From positions 2,666,001-2,730,000 of the forward strand of contig JAHLEZ010000001.1 of the NCBI GenBank assembly GCA_020726505.1: a stretch of DNA of 64,000 nucleotides, read 5' to 3'. Made by a program: the position numbers and the translations under genes. Below the pieces are notes generated by a model, which searched no databases, had not been told where the DNA came from, and saw only the letters and a list, made by a program, of their open reading frames with translations. Shown piece by piece: positions 21,721 through 34,259 of this stretch (positions are counted from its first letter, which is position 1; each line of letters begins with the position of its first letter). Origin of the DNA: Leptodontidium sp. MPI-SDFR-AT-0119 (taxonomy: Eukaryota > Ascomycota > Leotiomycetes > Helotiales > Leptodontidiaceae).

Positions 21721-22680
21721 CTACAGTCTAAAGGAAGATGTATCAACCGCAACAACCTTGCCACCTTCCACCACCGTCCCATTGATCGGGGCAGCCAAGC
21801 CACCAGAGGTAGCTACATACAGGATATTTCTGTCCTCCTCAGTGCGTCCAAATTGACAAGAAGTCGCACCCGCAACAGTCAACTGATCTGCTGCACCTGC
21901 AACCATGACAACGCCTCCAGTATCCTTCCGAACCCCAATGACATTCATGACATTCTGTGCGAGCCAAGCATTCCCTTGATCATCGAAAACAAAATCATCA
22001 ACGAGCGTATCTCTCTCCAGAACCTCCACGTCGCCGACAGCCTTAGCATATTCATCAATCCGAACTCGACAGAAGGTCTTCTCTCCTGTGTTTGTCCAGT
22101 ACAGATATCCATCTCGAATCTTGATGCCGTTGATTCCCATTGGAAGACCCGGCGGTGGGGGTGGCTTCATTTCATCGACTTGGATCGCTATCTCATGCTT
22201 GCCGTCTTTGACGTTGAGCTTCCAAACAGAGCCTATTTCGGAATCGGCGATCATGATTATGCCTCTATCTCTCGAAAGAAGCTCGAATCCATTTGGCAGT
22301 CCAGCCTCGGGGAGATTTGCGACCTTTCTGATCTTGGCTTGATGGTCTGTGTCGAAAGATCTCATGTCCACTTCCCAGATCCAGTATGAGCCGGCTTCAT
22401 TAGCGAAGGTGGCCAAGTTGAAGTTCCCTCCCGCGATGTAGAATATGTCAGGCTGGACTTCGATGATTCCAGTGAGGCCAGATACTTCTGGGAAGTTGGC
22501 TACAAGAGTTGCACTCGGAGGAGCTTTGGGATCGATGAGGTAGAGTTCGGGGGTTGTGAGGAGAGTGGCGAGTATCGTCCCGTTTGAGCGTATAGCAAGA
22601 TTCTCGATCCATGTCGGGAGAGGGAATTGATGAATGAGTGTAGTTGAGAGTAGAGGATCAAGGCTGGAAATCGTAGACAT
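21721..22680 (-). CDS. SMP-30/gluconolactonase-like six-bladed beta-propeller protein
   Basis: 319 codons, single exon, starting MSTISSLDPLLSTTLIHQFP. Repeated blade-type sequences are visible: WIENLAIRSNGTILATLLTT, LTGIIEVQPDIFYIAGGNF, LPNGFELLSRDRGIIMIADS, MGINGIKIRDGYLYWTNTGE and VDDFVFDDQGNAWLAQNVMN. The NGI...YLYWTNTG blade and the DFVFDDQGNAWLA blade are typical of SMP-30/LRE-like proteins, which hydrolyse lactones or bind divalent metal; the proposed metal and substrate have not been identified. No signal peptide is seen, so it is probably cytosolic. Length agrees with the family. Confidence 0.8.
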   Translation of the reverse strand: MSTISSLDPLLSTTLIHQFPLPTWIENLAIRSNGTILATLLTTPELYLIDPKAPPSATLVANFPEVSGLTGIIEVQPDIFYIAGGNFNLATFANEAGSYWIWEVDMRSFDTDHQAKIRKVANLPEAGLPNGFELLSRDRGIIMIADSEIGSVWKLNVKDGKHEIAIQVDEMKPPPPPGLPMGINGIKIRDGYLYWTNTGEKTFCRVRIDEYAKAVGDVEVLERDTLVDDFVFDDQGNAWLAQNVMNVIGVRKDTGGVVMVAGAADQLTVAGATSCQFGRTEEDRNILYVATSGGLAAPINGTVVEGGKVVAVDTSSFRL

Positions 22681-25600
22681 GTTGGAGCTACGCGGTGATT
22701 CGATTAAAAGAGAAAATTGTGGTAGTCTGACAACTTAATGAATAGAAATGGGGAATTTGCTGAAGGCGGGGAGCCCATTTATCTCATTTGGTGTAGGACA
22801 TGACCAGCTTCTGCAAAGAGTCTTTTATCTCCGATTTGAACTCTGTGGCTTCAACAATGAACCCGAGGTATCAAAGACAGGCCAGTGATGCGTACCAGCT
22901 TTACGCTAGTCCTCAGAGGCCTCAATTGGTTGGCTCGCGTTTCGTGCAATAGCATCGGACTGCATCTAGATGTAAGCCTGGGTGAGGCGCGGCACAACCG
23001 AGAGCCGAGAGGATTCCCAGCATGGGTCACCACTGAAGCCCGATTTGTACGACGTTGATTTCGGAAAAGATTAGCTAAAATCAATCTATATAGATGTGCT
23101 AACCAGAGAAGCGGTGCAGCATAGAGCGAGGCAATGTCTAGAGGGCCTATTGCGTTCGTCGTGGTGGAATCCATCACCATAACAAAATAACCGAATGACG
23201 ACAAAACCCCATTTGACAACCGCAGGAAGTCAACACAGGCAAGGACCGGATTTATCTCATATTAAGCTTTGCATTTCGGAATTGTGATTCTCTTGATATT
23301 CAACCTGATACATACCTCGATCCAGTAGTAACCGCCAAGCCCACTGAAACTTCCACTGTGGAGCACTCCTAGGCTGGTGTTTCTGTGGTGCGGAGCTCAA
23401 TGTGCTTACAGATACTTGTAATTTATACTAAACTGTCAGTTCTACTAGAAAAAGAAGTAGTCCATACTACTAGACGCCCATCCACAGTTTAATGAATTTC
23501 AAGCTTACGTCGCCCTTCCAAGGGGGGTTTAAACCCCCCAGGCACCCATACCTCCAAATCTATCACTTACTGAAAACAATGAATAAATCTGGTTATGAGC
23601 CAGTACATCACACCAAGTAAGCAGGCATTGAAAAAAGAAAAAAAGAAAAAAAGAAAAAAAATTTAATTTTTTAGAGACTCATTCTAAAAATCCTCGTGTT
23701 AAGAGAGGTCTCCAGGTGTGTATAAATACAGAAGCTCCCATCATCTTGAGAAAAAGCTGACAACCTGTGACAAATACTATCGGACCGAACATGTTTGCGC
23801 TCTCGAAAGACTTCCACAGAAAAAAAAACACAAGTATCGCCGTTTTCATCTGCGTTCTGGCTTTGTGGCTTGGATATCTCAACGTAGCTGAAGACGCTCA
23901 CTGTACCGTGAAACGGTCGGAAGGAAGGAAGATGTACGAGTGCTAGATAATGAGAGTGGAAAAGAAGAGTTGACAACAGATATCCAAACGACAACCATGA
24001 GGTAAGTGGTAGTATGGTTCACTCTTAGTGAACTGATTTTAGGTGCTGCTCTGAATATAACTTTTTAGATTCAGGATCGTCATACACTTCTTCGACTCCC
24101 GAGATCATTCAAGCTTCAAAAGGTTGTACTCTAGACCTATTCTGAGCCCTGACTATCTGCATCATTCTCTTGCAGTTCGCGCGTCGGCGATCTATCGAGA
24201 TGGTAGCTGGGAGTTTGTTGTTTATATACTTACTTATACTTCGAATCTCAGATGTATAGAAATCAAAAACAAAATTAGCCCCCGCTATCATTTCATTACA
24301 TCCGACGAATTCATCCCGGCCGCGGTGTTCGTGATCAAGACTTGACTTTTTCTCAGGTACTGACAGCTGTAGGTTCGAAGGGTAGGACTCGAAGGGGAAA
24401 CACGACCTGGTTCACAACTACGGGGTTGCACGATTCTAGGGTACGTGTTAAGTGTATGAATTGATCCTTGTGTTCTCTCGAATCCTCAGGAGAAATGCGA
24501 ACTACTTATCTGTAGGCTTAGCGTTATGCTAGGCCCAGTTAGGCGTATTGCCACCCGCTTAGCTCACCGCCTTCCTATCCGGCCCACAGTACGATCCTAA
24601 CGTTAGCCTTCTCCCCGCTTCTCTAGCCATGTCTCGAGCGGCTTATTCACTAGTTCTTTTCTCCCTTCAAAGCAAATACCCCCCTTTCCCTTCCCATCCA
24701 AGAGATATAAAACCCTAATTCTTTCCCTTCTAAAGACAGCACCTCACGCACAATGTCTATAACGAACCAATCCCAGTAAAAATCGTCCTATCGAACAACC
24801 CACACCCACTTCCTCTCTCCTTTCCATCGTCGAATCTTCCGGCCCGAGAAGGAGAGAGATTGGATATCATATTCGTGAGTATTTTGGTGCCGAGAGAGAA
24901 TTTTAAAAGGTTGGGTTAATTAAATGAGATGGAATGAAATTCAGGGGTATTTTTGATAATAGAAGAGAGATTGGTGACGGGTAAAGCATTAATCGACAAT
25001 AAAAATCCTCTGCTTCCCACACTTCCCATACTTCTTTGCCGCCGTCGTCACCTTTTCTTCCTTTCCTCTCCACTCTCCTCTTCATAAACGCCCAAACCCC
25101 AACCTAATCCAACCCAACCCTAACAACGAAAGTTTCATTCTCCTACAACGAGCTATCCGACTTCCACTCCCCGCTCCCCGTGGGCACACAGTGAGCGAGG
25201 CCGTATCGTGATGATGCTTCCGAGTAAGAGGAGAGGAAGGGGTTTTATACTGCTTTCATGCTTACTTTGACAGGTCACTCACAGCAGGGAGCTAAGGGGG
25301 AGTGAATGGGTCTGGTTTGGGGAGGTGGTTAATGAATGCTCATGAAGGAGGCGAAGTTTTCACTATTTGTAGTGCTGGGGATGGGGAGATATTGATTAAG
25401 AGAAGGTGAAGTGGGGGGTTGGGATTGGGGGATGGGCAAGGAGTGAGTTTGAGTGAATGAGTGGATTATTTGGACAGATGAGTGTATGGATGTTGATGTG
25501 AAATTGGTATTGGTATTGGTATTGGTATCTCAGCGATAGTACGAAACAAAACAGCGGTATGTAGATCTAGAACATGAATGCATCTAAGCAAGCAAATCTC

Positions 25601-25688
25601 CACCCTCTACATGCAAACGCAACAAGTGGTATAAACGCCCCTAAGCCAACAAACGCCACGCTCAAATCTCCCTATTTTCCCTCTTCTC
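22681..25688. other. Gene-poor 3 kb stretch
   Basis: No convincing gene. A 50-codon plus-strand ORF (23791-23943, MFALSKDFHRKKNTSIAVFI followed by a hydrophobic stretch) could be a tiny membrane peptide but has no support. There is an A-rich tract with A-run/G spacing at 23630-23665, and a GGTATT hexamer repeated about five times at 25506-25532 upstream of the AIM6-like gene's 3' end. Confidence 0.4.
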
Positions 25689-27275
25689 CTACCAAGCCAA
25701 CCGACTCGCCCCCCTCAAATCATCAACATTCAAAACATCCATGCCCTCCTTAATAAGGACGTCCCAAACATGATTCCTCAATCCCAGCGGCCAAGCAGGT
25801 AAATCCCAATACCTAGCCTTCAGACCGCGGGAATGGGCGCCTCTGATCTGGCCGCGGAGGATGGCCATTTGTGCATCTGAGAGACGACCGCGCCAGATAC
25901 GACCGATTGCTTTGTGGAGAGATACAGAGGCGTAATAGGAGTTCAGGGTGGTGAATTTAGAAGTTGGAGTTGTGCCCGAGAGGCCTTGGCCGAGGTCGTG
26001 ATTCTCTGGGGAGGGAGATGTGGATTCCGAGGGCGTGAGGAGGGACGAGGTTCGCTCTTGGGTTTCGTCGTCGTCCTCAGTGAGAGAAGAATGAGAAGTG
26101 GATGAGAGGAGGGTGTGACGAGGTTCCCACATTGTATCGAGAGGTGCGTCGAAGAATGCATCCCTATACGTCTCATTCTGGGTCAAGATATCGAATCTCG
26201 TATTTCCCGTGCCGACAACAGTGATAGGTCTCGTATGCACGACCTCCCCATCAACGAAAGACAACCATCCACGCTCACGAAGCGGTTCCAGTTGTTTCAA
26301 GATCCAAGGCCACGTTTCCGCGCCGGAAGTCTTGACATCGATGAGGAGCGTGAGAGTTTGAGCAGGATCGACGTCGAAGACTCCATTCGTGGTGCCGTTG
26401 TAGAAATCCGTGTTTGGGTTTTGGTTTTCGAGAATGCGGACGAGGGGGTCAATGTAGAGAGATGTGAACGTCCGGTTGGGTGTTAGACTTGCGGTGTTGT
26501 GGCCGACGAAGAGGTCGTCGTTGAAAAGCCAGACGTCTGCTTCGACTCCTGTGCAGCCGTGACGGAGGGCTGAGAAGAGAGGGATGCGTCGCCAGTAGTC
26601 GTTGTGTGAGTGGCATGGTATGGGCTGGATGTTGCGGGTGAAGTCTGTTGGATACCAGTTTAGACCTTCGGTACCGGAGTTGAGTCCACCCCAGTGGGTG
26701 AAGACGTCGTCTGGGTCGGTGGTCCAATAGAGAGTTGCGAGTGCGAGGAGGAGGTTTGTTGTTAAGAGGATGGCACTATTTTTCATTCATTAGCTGAGAA
26801 TTAATCGGAAGTGGAAAGTGGGGACAAACAGGATACTTAATCCACTGATCCCTCCGAAGATGCAATAATTGAACCAACTCCTCCGTCTACGTCGTGTATA
26901 CCTGGCGTCTAGCAATGTCTTGCCTTCGTCTCTGTACACACTACTGTCTACACTTCCTTTCCTTCTCGAACGAACTGTCATGATATCTTTGGCTCCCCAC
27001 CAAGCTTTCCCAGTCCAATATCTATCTCCTTTTGTAGAAGGAATGTAGCCATCTTCTAAGTCGAGAAACTCCTCGTCTAGGTCGTCGTTTGTCTCGAAGG
27101 ATGTGAGAGGTTTGCGTGGTGATGAAGATGAAGAGGATGAGAGTGACGCGGCATCTGAGTATTTGCCTTCATCTTGTAGTGTTGGTTTAGTTTCGGCATA
27201 TTCGGAGACTTGGTGTTGATGATGTGATTGATTTTGATGATGACGATGATGATGTTGATGATGCTGCTGAACCAT
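25689..27275 (-). CDS. AIM6: AIM6-like PLC-type phosphodiesterase-fold membrane protein
   Basis: Two exons, 27275-26830 and 26775-25689, joined in phase across a 54-bp intron (GTTTGT...AAATAG), giving about 510 residues. Exon 1 begins with a His/Gln-rich low-complexity tract and an acidic region. The join creates a membrane segment, CIFGGISGLSILAILLTTNL and on, followed by a lumenal or external domain: PIPCHSHNDYWRRIPLFSAL, then CTGVEADVWLFNDDLFVGH. These HSHNDY and GVEADVWL motifs are diagnostic of the AIM6 family (altered inheritance of mitochondria 6), which has a glycerophosphodiester phosphodiesterase-like TIM barrel. Yeast loss affects mitochondrial inheritance; the enzyme reaction is unknown. 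The C-terminus YWDLPAWPLGLRNHVWDVL...DVLNVDDL is also typical. The N-terminal extension is long for the family. Confidence 0.85.
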
Positions 27276-29968
27276 TTTGGCGGGGGAGGGGCAGCGTACT
27301 TGGCGGGACAGCGATCGGAGCCAGGGGACAGAACAGGGTGTGTTGAGCCGAAATGCACTGGAGATGTGTCTTGGCAGGGTCCTGCGGTGTCCAATCCTAT
27401 CCTATCCCAACACCAGAACTGCAGATGAGGCTTTGGAAGCTTGGAAGAGAATAAGAAACCCAAGGATTTTATCGAGACTTGGCCATGAGGGTGGAAGGGA
27501 AGATTGATAGGCAGAAATACCAGACAAGACCAGACAAGACCAGACAAGATCGTGGGGAAAGCCGAGGAGGAGGGTTGGCTGTGACTATATAGAGTGAAGA
27601 CGGAGCAGAAACTAACTGAGTCGTATTCTGGGTAAAGTCCGTCCGCCGCCTATCCACTCGCTCGTATTATTCTGTACCGAGTTGATACTCGTCTCGCTAG
27701 GTTGAGTGGAGTAGATTTGTGTTATGTAGGTTCCTAGGAGTTTTGTGTGAGGGATTTTGCCGACTGCCCGTGAGTGTCTGTTTGTTGTACTTTATTTCGT
27801 GCTTCCAATTTCTGCTCTTCCTCGGAACGCTACTGTATGGGATGTCACTGCTTTGACCTGCCTGGACCCTTTCGCTTCACTTCGTTTTGTTTCAACTGGT
27901 CTCTGTTACTACTGACGCGTCGAATGTCACTGATGCGCTTCGATCGGGATGGTGTGCCGAGAGTTTGTTTGGTAAATTACCTAAGGGGAGTAGTGTGAGG
28001 GAGAAAAGATGAATATGGCGAATGAATGAGGGTCCAGATGATTTCGAAGAGTAAGAGAAGGGTTAAGGGTTGTTTGGTGTGAGGAGGAGGAGGAGGAGGA
28101 GGAGTGATAAATGACAAATGATGAATTGTTGAAGGTTTGAATTATAAGTGAGGGGGGTGAGAGTGCGAGGGATAATGTAGAGAGATTCCAGATGGTAGGA
28201 CGAGATTGATTGCTTGTGTATACAAGACTTCAATCTTGAACACGAAAACGGACGGGAGGGGGGAATCAACAGTCCAGAATCAAGAATCAGGAGAAAGAAC
28301 CAGGAGAGGGAGAGAGTGAGGATATATGTTTATTTCTTTTGTCTCGGGTGACTGCCTGCCTTTCCTTTCCTTTCCTCTCCTTACCAATTGAGTGCAAGTC
28401 CGAGGAATTACACCATCCCCACCATGTAGCAGCAAGAACGCCTTTCCTTCCCAATGCGTGTGGACGGATGAACGATGCAGGTGCGTGCTTGCCGTACACA
28501 CATACCTAGGTAATATTGGGCACAAGACTGAGGACTGAGTCAATCTCCCATCAAGCGGTGGGAGGGAGGAAGTAGAAAAGAGACAAGAACGCCGACGGGG
28601 AGATGTGGAGTGAGGAAGTGAATGCATCGTCAACGTTGACGCATATCAACCAATCAGAACACCGGAGAGGGTCATCGTGGGTTGTTCTCCCACTTGCTGA
28701 AGTTGCTGGGGATGTGATTCCCCAGCAGCCAGAATGTCTTCGGCTGTCACGCAGCGCCACAGACAAGGGCAAATCTGAAGACTTCCAGCCACCACGGACG
28801 GCCATTCCGCTTTCTGATTCGGCGGCTGTTTGTTGTTGGTGGAACATTTGCTGGGCTGGCTAGATGGCTTGGCTAGCTATCTAGGGGGGGTCTACTTTAC
28901 TCATTCCTTTCCTTCCCCTCCCGTCGATGCATACACGTGGAATAGAAGAGAGGAAGGGAAGGAAAGGAAAGGAAGGGATGAGATGTGTGTGATGTGATGT
29001 GATCGATGGGTGCAATGAATGGTTGTAACGGCACTTGGGTGGGTACAAATTGGTCGAGGAAGAAAGAGGTTAGAGGTGTGCTACAGCATGGAAGCTTGAC
29101 CGCCGATCTACTCGGTACGGGATCTCGCTTGGGGATTTACTTGTGACCTGTGTTTGTCTCATGCAGTTAGTACTGCTGTACCTACAGTACATCGTAGATA
29201 CTTCGAGGTGGGTATGATAATGAAAGGTCATGAGAATAAGGTAAAGATGGAAGGATGATCAGAACTCTAAATCCAATCCAGGACTTGGCTGCTCAACATT
29301 CTCATTCATGACTTGAAGAAGAAAAGACAAACACTGAAAGCACAACTGCCGAATGATTATCCAGTCAACAAACCACCCCATCCCATTTCATCTTTCTTAT
29401 TGATAAATAAGCCTACTCAAGACTACTGGCACACTCTAGATCCTCGGTATCTGTAACAACAAACGTAAAAGAGAAGTATGCTTCTGTTTTCTCTTCCTCT
29501 TCCTCTTCCTCTCCTCTTCCTACTCCCCTCCTCTCCCCTCCCTTTCCTCCCCCACCAAAGTTTACGATTCCAGCCTTCAAATTCAGACAAGGTTCAGCGA
29601 CCCCTCCCACTGGATCTCCCAAATCCGAGAAGTCTCCAGCGTCCCAGACCCTAAACCCAGTCCCTGTTCCTCTCTGACAGAAAGCCAAGCACGCTAACCT
29701 TATCTCGCCAAGGCCCTAACGCCAGAACCCTGAAGAAACATCGGCTCCAGCACACTCCCTAGGAAGGTGGAGGTGCGGCAGAAAGGCTTCACCGCTCGGA
29801 CTGGTCGCAAAATTATCATCAGAGGGAGCAGTGAAACTTTTCTCGAGACAGAGGTGAGGTGAGGTGAGGCCGATGACCAGGCTATTTTGACACTGCAAGA
29901 AGTCGCTACCAACGCCAACGCCATTGAGTGCAGAGAATTGCAGAAGAAGGAAGACAAGACAAGACAAG
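27276..29968. other. Intergenic, low-complexity-rich 2.7 kb
   Basis: The shared upstream space between the AIM6-like gene and the next plus-strand gene. It holds several simple repeats: three copies of ACCAGACAAG at 27519-27550, a GGA/GAG run at 28083-28106 and TTTCC repeats at 28358-28380. No ORF with coding character is seen. Confidence 0.5.
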
Positions 29969-31169
29969 ATGCCGCATAAACATACAAGGAAAGGTCAGGT
30001 TGACAAATCGACGTAAGTCAAACCGTTCCAATCCATTCCAATCCTCCCAATCCCCCCCTCCAAATGAAGCTCTCTCCCAATTACCACCCACCCCACCTCA
30101 CTAACACCCCCTCCCCCCTCTCAGCGTCGACCTCCCACCAAACACAATCGCCCAACCCCTCTCTGTCTCGAAATCCTCCTCTTCAAACGGCATCTTCACG
30201 AGCGAGTTATCCAATACTAGACGCGGTAATGGGGCAGCAAATAAGAAGCGCAAGAGGAAAGAGACGGATGATGATACGCCCAAGGCTTTCCAGCGCTTGA
30301 TGGCGTTTGCGCAGGGGAAGAAATTGCCCAAGGGGTTGGATGATGGGGTGAGAGTGAGAGGGACGAAGGGGAAGACGGAAGGGGGGAAGAGGAGGAAGGT
30401 AGCCGCTGGTGGTGGTGGTGCTGCTGGTGCTGCTCCTTCGAAAGCTGGTGGTGAGGATGGGGAAGGGGATGGGGAGGGGGAGGGAGACATCATTGTTGAG
30501 AAGGAGAAAGAGAAAGGGAAGGAGGAGAGCAATATACCTACTATCCGCCCTGGTGAACGCATGTCCGATTTCTCGGCGAGAGTCGATGCTGCTCTACCCA
30601 TTGCGGGACTCATCAATAAGAGTGTGAGGAGTGGGAAGGATCCGCTTGGGTTGAAAGTAGGACGCACCAAGACGGAGAAGAGGATGCATAGGATGTATGA
30701 TGAGTGGAGGGCTGAGGAGGCGAGGATACAGGAGAAGAGGCAGGAGGCAATGGAGATTGCTGAAGAGGAGGAGGAGGATGAGGATGGGCAGGTTAGGTGG
30801 AAGGAGACTTCTACAACTGGGACTGGGACTGCAGGTGGGAAGAAGAAAAAGAAGGGGAAGGGCAAGAAGAAAGTCCTTGGTGAGATTGATGATGGTGAGG
30901 ATGATCCGTGGGCGAATGTGGGTAAGAGTCGGGGTGAGGTTAAGGCGGGACTTAATGATGTTGTGCTTGCGCCGCCGACGTTCACGAAGCCTCCTAGAGA
31001 GAAGTTTAAGGTTAGGGGGGCGAGGGTTGAGGTTGAGGATGTGCCGAAGAAGAGTGGGAGTTTGAGACGGAGAGAGGAGTTGGGTGGGGTTAGGAGGGAG
31101 GTTGTGCAGGGGTATAGAGATATGATGGCTAAGAGGGGAAAGGAGGTTATGGAGGTGGATGAAGAGTGA
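29969..31169 (+). CDS. Conserved basic, probably nuclear/nucleolar protein
   Basis: Two exons, 29969-30012 and 30125-31169, joined in phase (donor GTAAGT, acceptor CTCTCAG), giving 362 residues that start MPHKHTRKGQVDKS. The protein is extremely charged: KKRKRKETDDD (nuclear-localisation-like), a Gly/Ala tract, acidic runs, and KKKKKGKGKKK. Conserved-looking islands are TPKAFQRLMAFAQGKKLPKG, TIRPGERMSDFSARVDAALP, RTKTEKRMHRMYDEWRAEEA and LAPPTFTKPPREKFKVRGAR. I recognise this island pattern from other filamentous fungi but cannot name the family with confidence; a role in ribosome biogenesis is a guess from composition. Coiled-coil potential is highest around residues 200-240. Confidence 0.7.
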
Positions 31170-32255
31170 GGAGCGAGGATGTGTATATGTGAGGAACAAG
31201 CAGTAGATGCATGTTTGCAGATGATCCGATATGCATCAGGAGACCCTGGAGCCTCGATAAAATGAAGAGAGTCTCTACTCCAGGGATTGCATTCAAAGCG
31301 AAGCTTGGTACCTCGACCAGGCAGTTTACGGATCATGCACATCTACCTTCTCTCGGTTTCATACCTATCAAAAGCTGCCTTCTCTTCATCCGTGATTCTA
31401 GCTCGAAGAGTTGCCAACATGGTGAGTCGCAGCGTCCGCATAAAATGAATAGCAGACACCCATAATGTCGAGCTCATAGTCGCTCAAATTTCCAACAACG
31501 CGGACGCGGCGCCACCCGCTTCAGTCCAGTCAGCATCTAAGCCCAATAGTCCAGTCACTGAGAACCTGCAATAATGCATCAACCACGCCACCGCCTCTAC
31601 CTTCTACCTTCGCAACATTTCTTCCTATCCCGTTATATTCATATTCATATTCATTCAATTCTTTCATGTCAACCTACTTTTTAAGTACTGTGACATATTG
31701 CGACTTGCGCTCAGCAGATAGATATCTTCCCACCCAATCATCCACCATTAGCTCATGTTGTCAATTATCTGTCTATCTTTCATTCATCACTTTTTTTCCC
31801 TTTTCTTTTCATCGCTTTAATTCCACACTCCTGATTCTCCCCGTTCGAGCTGCGAGGTGACTGTGATGAGGTGGAATGGTTATGCTTCAGCTGCGGTACT
31901 GTACAATAGCTCGTTTCGTTCGCTCGTTTGTTGTGACACAAGCGAGCGAGGCCGGAGAGTCCGCAGACTCAGGACGCATGGTTGTTTGGATGGAATTTTT
32001 TTTGGATAGTGAGAGGAGATATAAAGACTCGGTAGCCTGCTGCTGAGGGAGGATAAATAGGACATCAACATCTGAGACTCATGGAGCATACTCTACATCA
32101 AAGACTGTGACAAACAACCACGTCTGATACGTAAGGCACTATTTTCATCACAAAGCGTTAAGCGAGACTTAAAACATCACCCACTTCACTTCATCTCACC
32201 TCATTTATTAACAATACACGCACACACCACACATACATCACCTACATACCCAAAG
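31170..32255. other. Intergenic
   Basis: No gene seen. Pyrimidine-rich tracts near 31780-31830 and 32180-32250 look like promoter-type sequence of the following, now broken, plus-strand gene. Confidence 0.45.
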
Positions 32256-33486
32256 ATGGCACCACTTCCACCACCATCCCTATCCTCTCCTCGCGCTCCT
32301 CCTCCTTAAAAAAGGCTACACGCCTACAATCCTAGAAAAAGTATCCCGCCTTGGCGACGCCAGCGCCTCAATGATGATCTTCCCCAACGGACTCAAAGCC
32401 ATCTCCTCAATCTCCCCTTCCCTCGCTGCCGAAGAGCGAATCTCTCGTGCGATTTAGAGATGTTAGTTGATATGAAGAGTGACGGGACTAGTATTAGGGG
32501 AGTGAATTACCCAAGGGATGGAGAGGGGAGTGGGGGATGGTGTGGGTGTGATGAGGACTGAGATTAATTTGTTGTTGAGGGAGAGGGTTATCCAATCTGG
32601 TGTGGAGGTTAGATGATATCGTGTGTAATGCGGATGGGAGTGTCACTGCTGTGTCGTCGACGGGGGAGAGACGGACGGGTGAGTTCCTGGTTGGGTGCGA
32701 TGGGATACATCCTAAGACCAGGGAGGTGGTGTTGAGGAGTCATGGGGTGGATGGGGGTGTTGGAGGGAGAGAACCGGAGTTCACGGGCTTGGTTCAGACG
32801 GCTGGGATGGCGACTACGCCGGAGGGGTTGAGGGGTGTGGCGGGCATGAGGAATTGGTATGGAACTGATACGCATGTTATTGCGTATCCGGTGTCGTTGA
32901 ATCCGCATACGACGTCTTGGGCTATAACGACAAGGTCTTCTACGCCAGAGATTGAGACGTGGAAGGAGTTATCTGCTTCCGCTTTAGCTGACGTTAAGAG
33001 AGAGTTGTTGAGGAAGTTTGAGGGTTAGGATGAGAATGTCAGAGAGATGGTTGAGAGTGCGGAGAAGGTGATTAGGTATGGGCTTTTTGATTGGGGGGCG
33101 CTTGAGGAGAGGTTTTGGGTTGGCAATGAGGGATTGGGGAGGTGTGTATTGATTGGTGATGCGGCACATTCGACAAGTCCGCATTTGGGACAAGGTGGGA
33201 TCAAGCTGCTGAGGATGCTTATCACCTTGCGAGACTGTTGCCGGATGTTAGGAGAGGGGAGGGAGTTGATGAAGGGGTTTTAAGGGGGGCTTTTGAGAAG
33301 TTTGCGAGAGGGAGGGAGGAGAGGACTGGGGTTTTGGTGAAGGGGGCGAGAGCTGTTGGTGAGAGGAGAGTTGTTGGGAAAGAGGAGTGTGAGCAGAGAG
33401 ATGAGATGTTGAGAAAGGGGTGGGAAGATAAACTGGCTGTGGAGGAGAAGTGGAGGGGGTTGTTGAGGGAACCTTTTCTGATGTAA
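32256..33486 (+). pseudogene. FAD-dependent monooxygenase pseudogene
   Basis: Pieces of a class A flavin monooxygenase can be read in order but in different frames: LLLKKGYTPTILEKVSRLGD then ASASMMIFPNGLKAISSI (32305-32430), VGVMRTEINLLLRERVIQSG (32545-32600), ERRTGEFLVGCDGIHPKTRE (32665-32725), NWYGTDTHVIAYPV, and the FAD-binding LIGDAAHSTSPHLGQGG (about 33150-33198), then EDAYHLARLLPDV. The GxGxxG nucleotide-binding start is missing. Visible lesions are frameshifts near 32450-32550, 32610 and 33195, and a TAG at 33026-33028 inside KFEG-stop-DENVREM. The family hydroxylates or epoxidises aromatic or terpenoid substrates. The pieces are well preserved, so inactivation looks recent. Confidence 0.85.
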
Positions 33487-34259
33487 AGGGAAGGAGTTAA
33501 TGCATATTGGATTATTGGTTAATAGAAGGCTTTAAGGTGTTTAACGAAAGCCAGGATATAATATCGTGTACCGTCATCCGCTTTTGAGTAGGTGGAGCGA
33601 TACTTGCTCCAGGTATTGCTTCTCATCGCCCATCGCTAAATGAAAACTCTTAACGTGGACTATTCGAAAAAGAAGAATAATGGTGAGACAAATAAAACGT
33701 AGAATAACATAGCTCTAAGTGGCCGTATTCCTTCCTTACTTGTGGCGAGTGAGAGGTCGGGTAGGGCGAAGACCAGTTTTCCCACTTTCAAACCAACAAC
33801 GATACCTCCGTACTCATGTAGCAATGCCACCTTTTCCATCGTCGGCATCGATAAGAAAAGAACACTGAAATGAAATGTGGACGGTTAAGGCTTAGACAGC
33901 CTCTATTCTATAATTGACCGCGACCTGACCGGTTCGTATCGTGGTATAATTTTGCGAGTTGCTGCTAATTGTCCAAGACTCCCAGCAAGTCGAGCGGCGG
34001 AATAAATGAATTTATGATGCAAGATCAAACGCAAACAATCTAAAACGAGATTCATGTCGAAATCTGGTTGAGAATGAGTAATAACGACGCTTTTCACAGG
34101 CTTGAAAAACCACAAGATGAAAATTGGACAGTCATGTGAAAGAACACTAGTGATGAGATATGTGTTCTTTTCGAGGGTGGTTGCTATCTTTATTCCATTT
34201 CTGCTTTGGACCGACAACATCTGAACCGATAAATCCTCCCTCAGCGACCCGCGTAGAAA
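33487..34259. other. Intergenic
   Basis: No gene is supported; a minus-strand 105-codon ORF (33903-34220) lacks any feature of a real protein. Confidence 0.45.

Noticed and set aside
22851..23219. 122-codon minus-strand ORF
   Set aside because: No recognisable segment and no splice or promoter support.
25076..25140. Telomere-like CCCTAA motifs
   Set aside because: Single irregular CCAACCCTAAC stretches, not a tandem array.
30101..31342. 413-codon minus-strand ORF rich in Ser/Phe/Pro
   Set aside because: Antisense shadow of the basic nuclear-type protein; its composition is that expected from complementing Lys/Glu/Gly codons.
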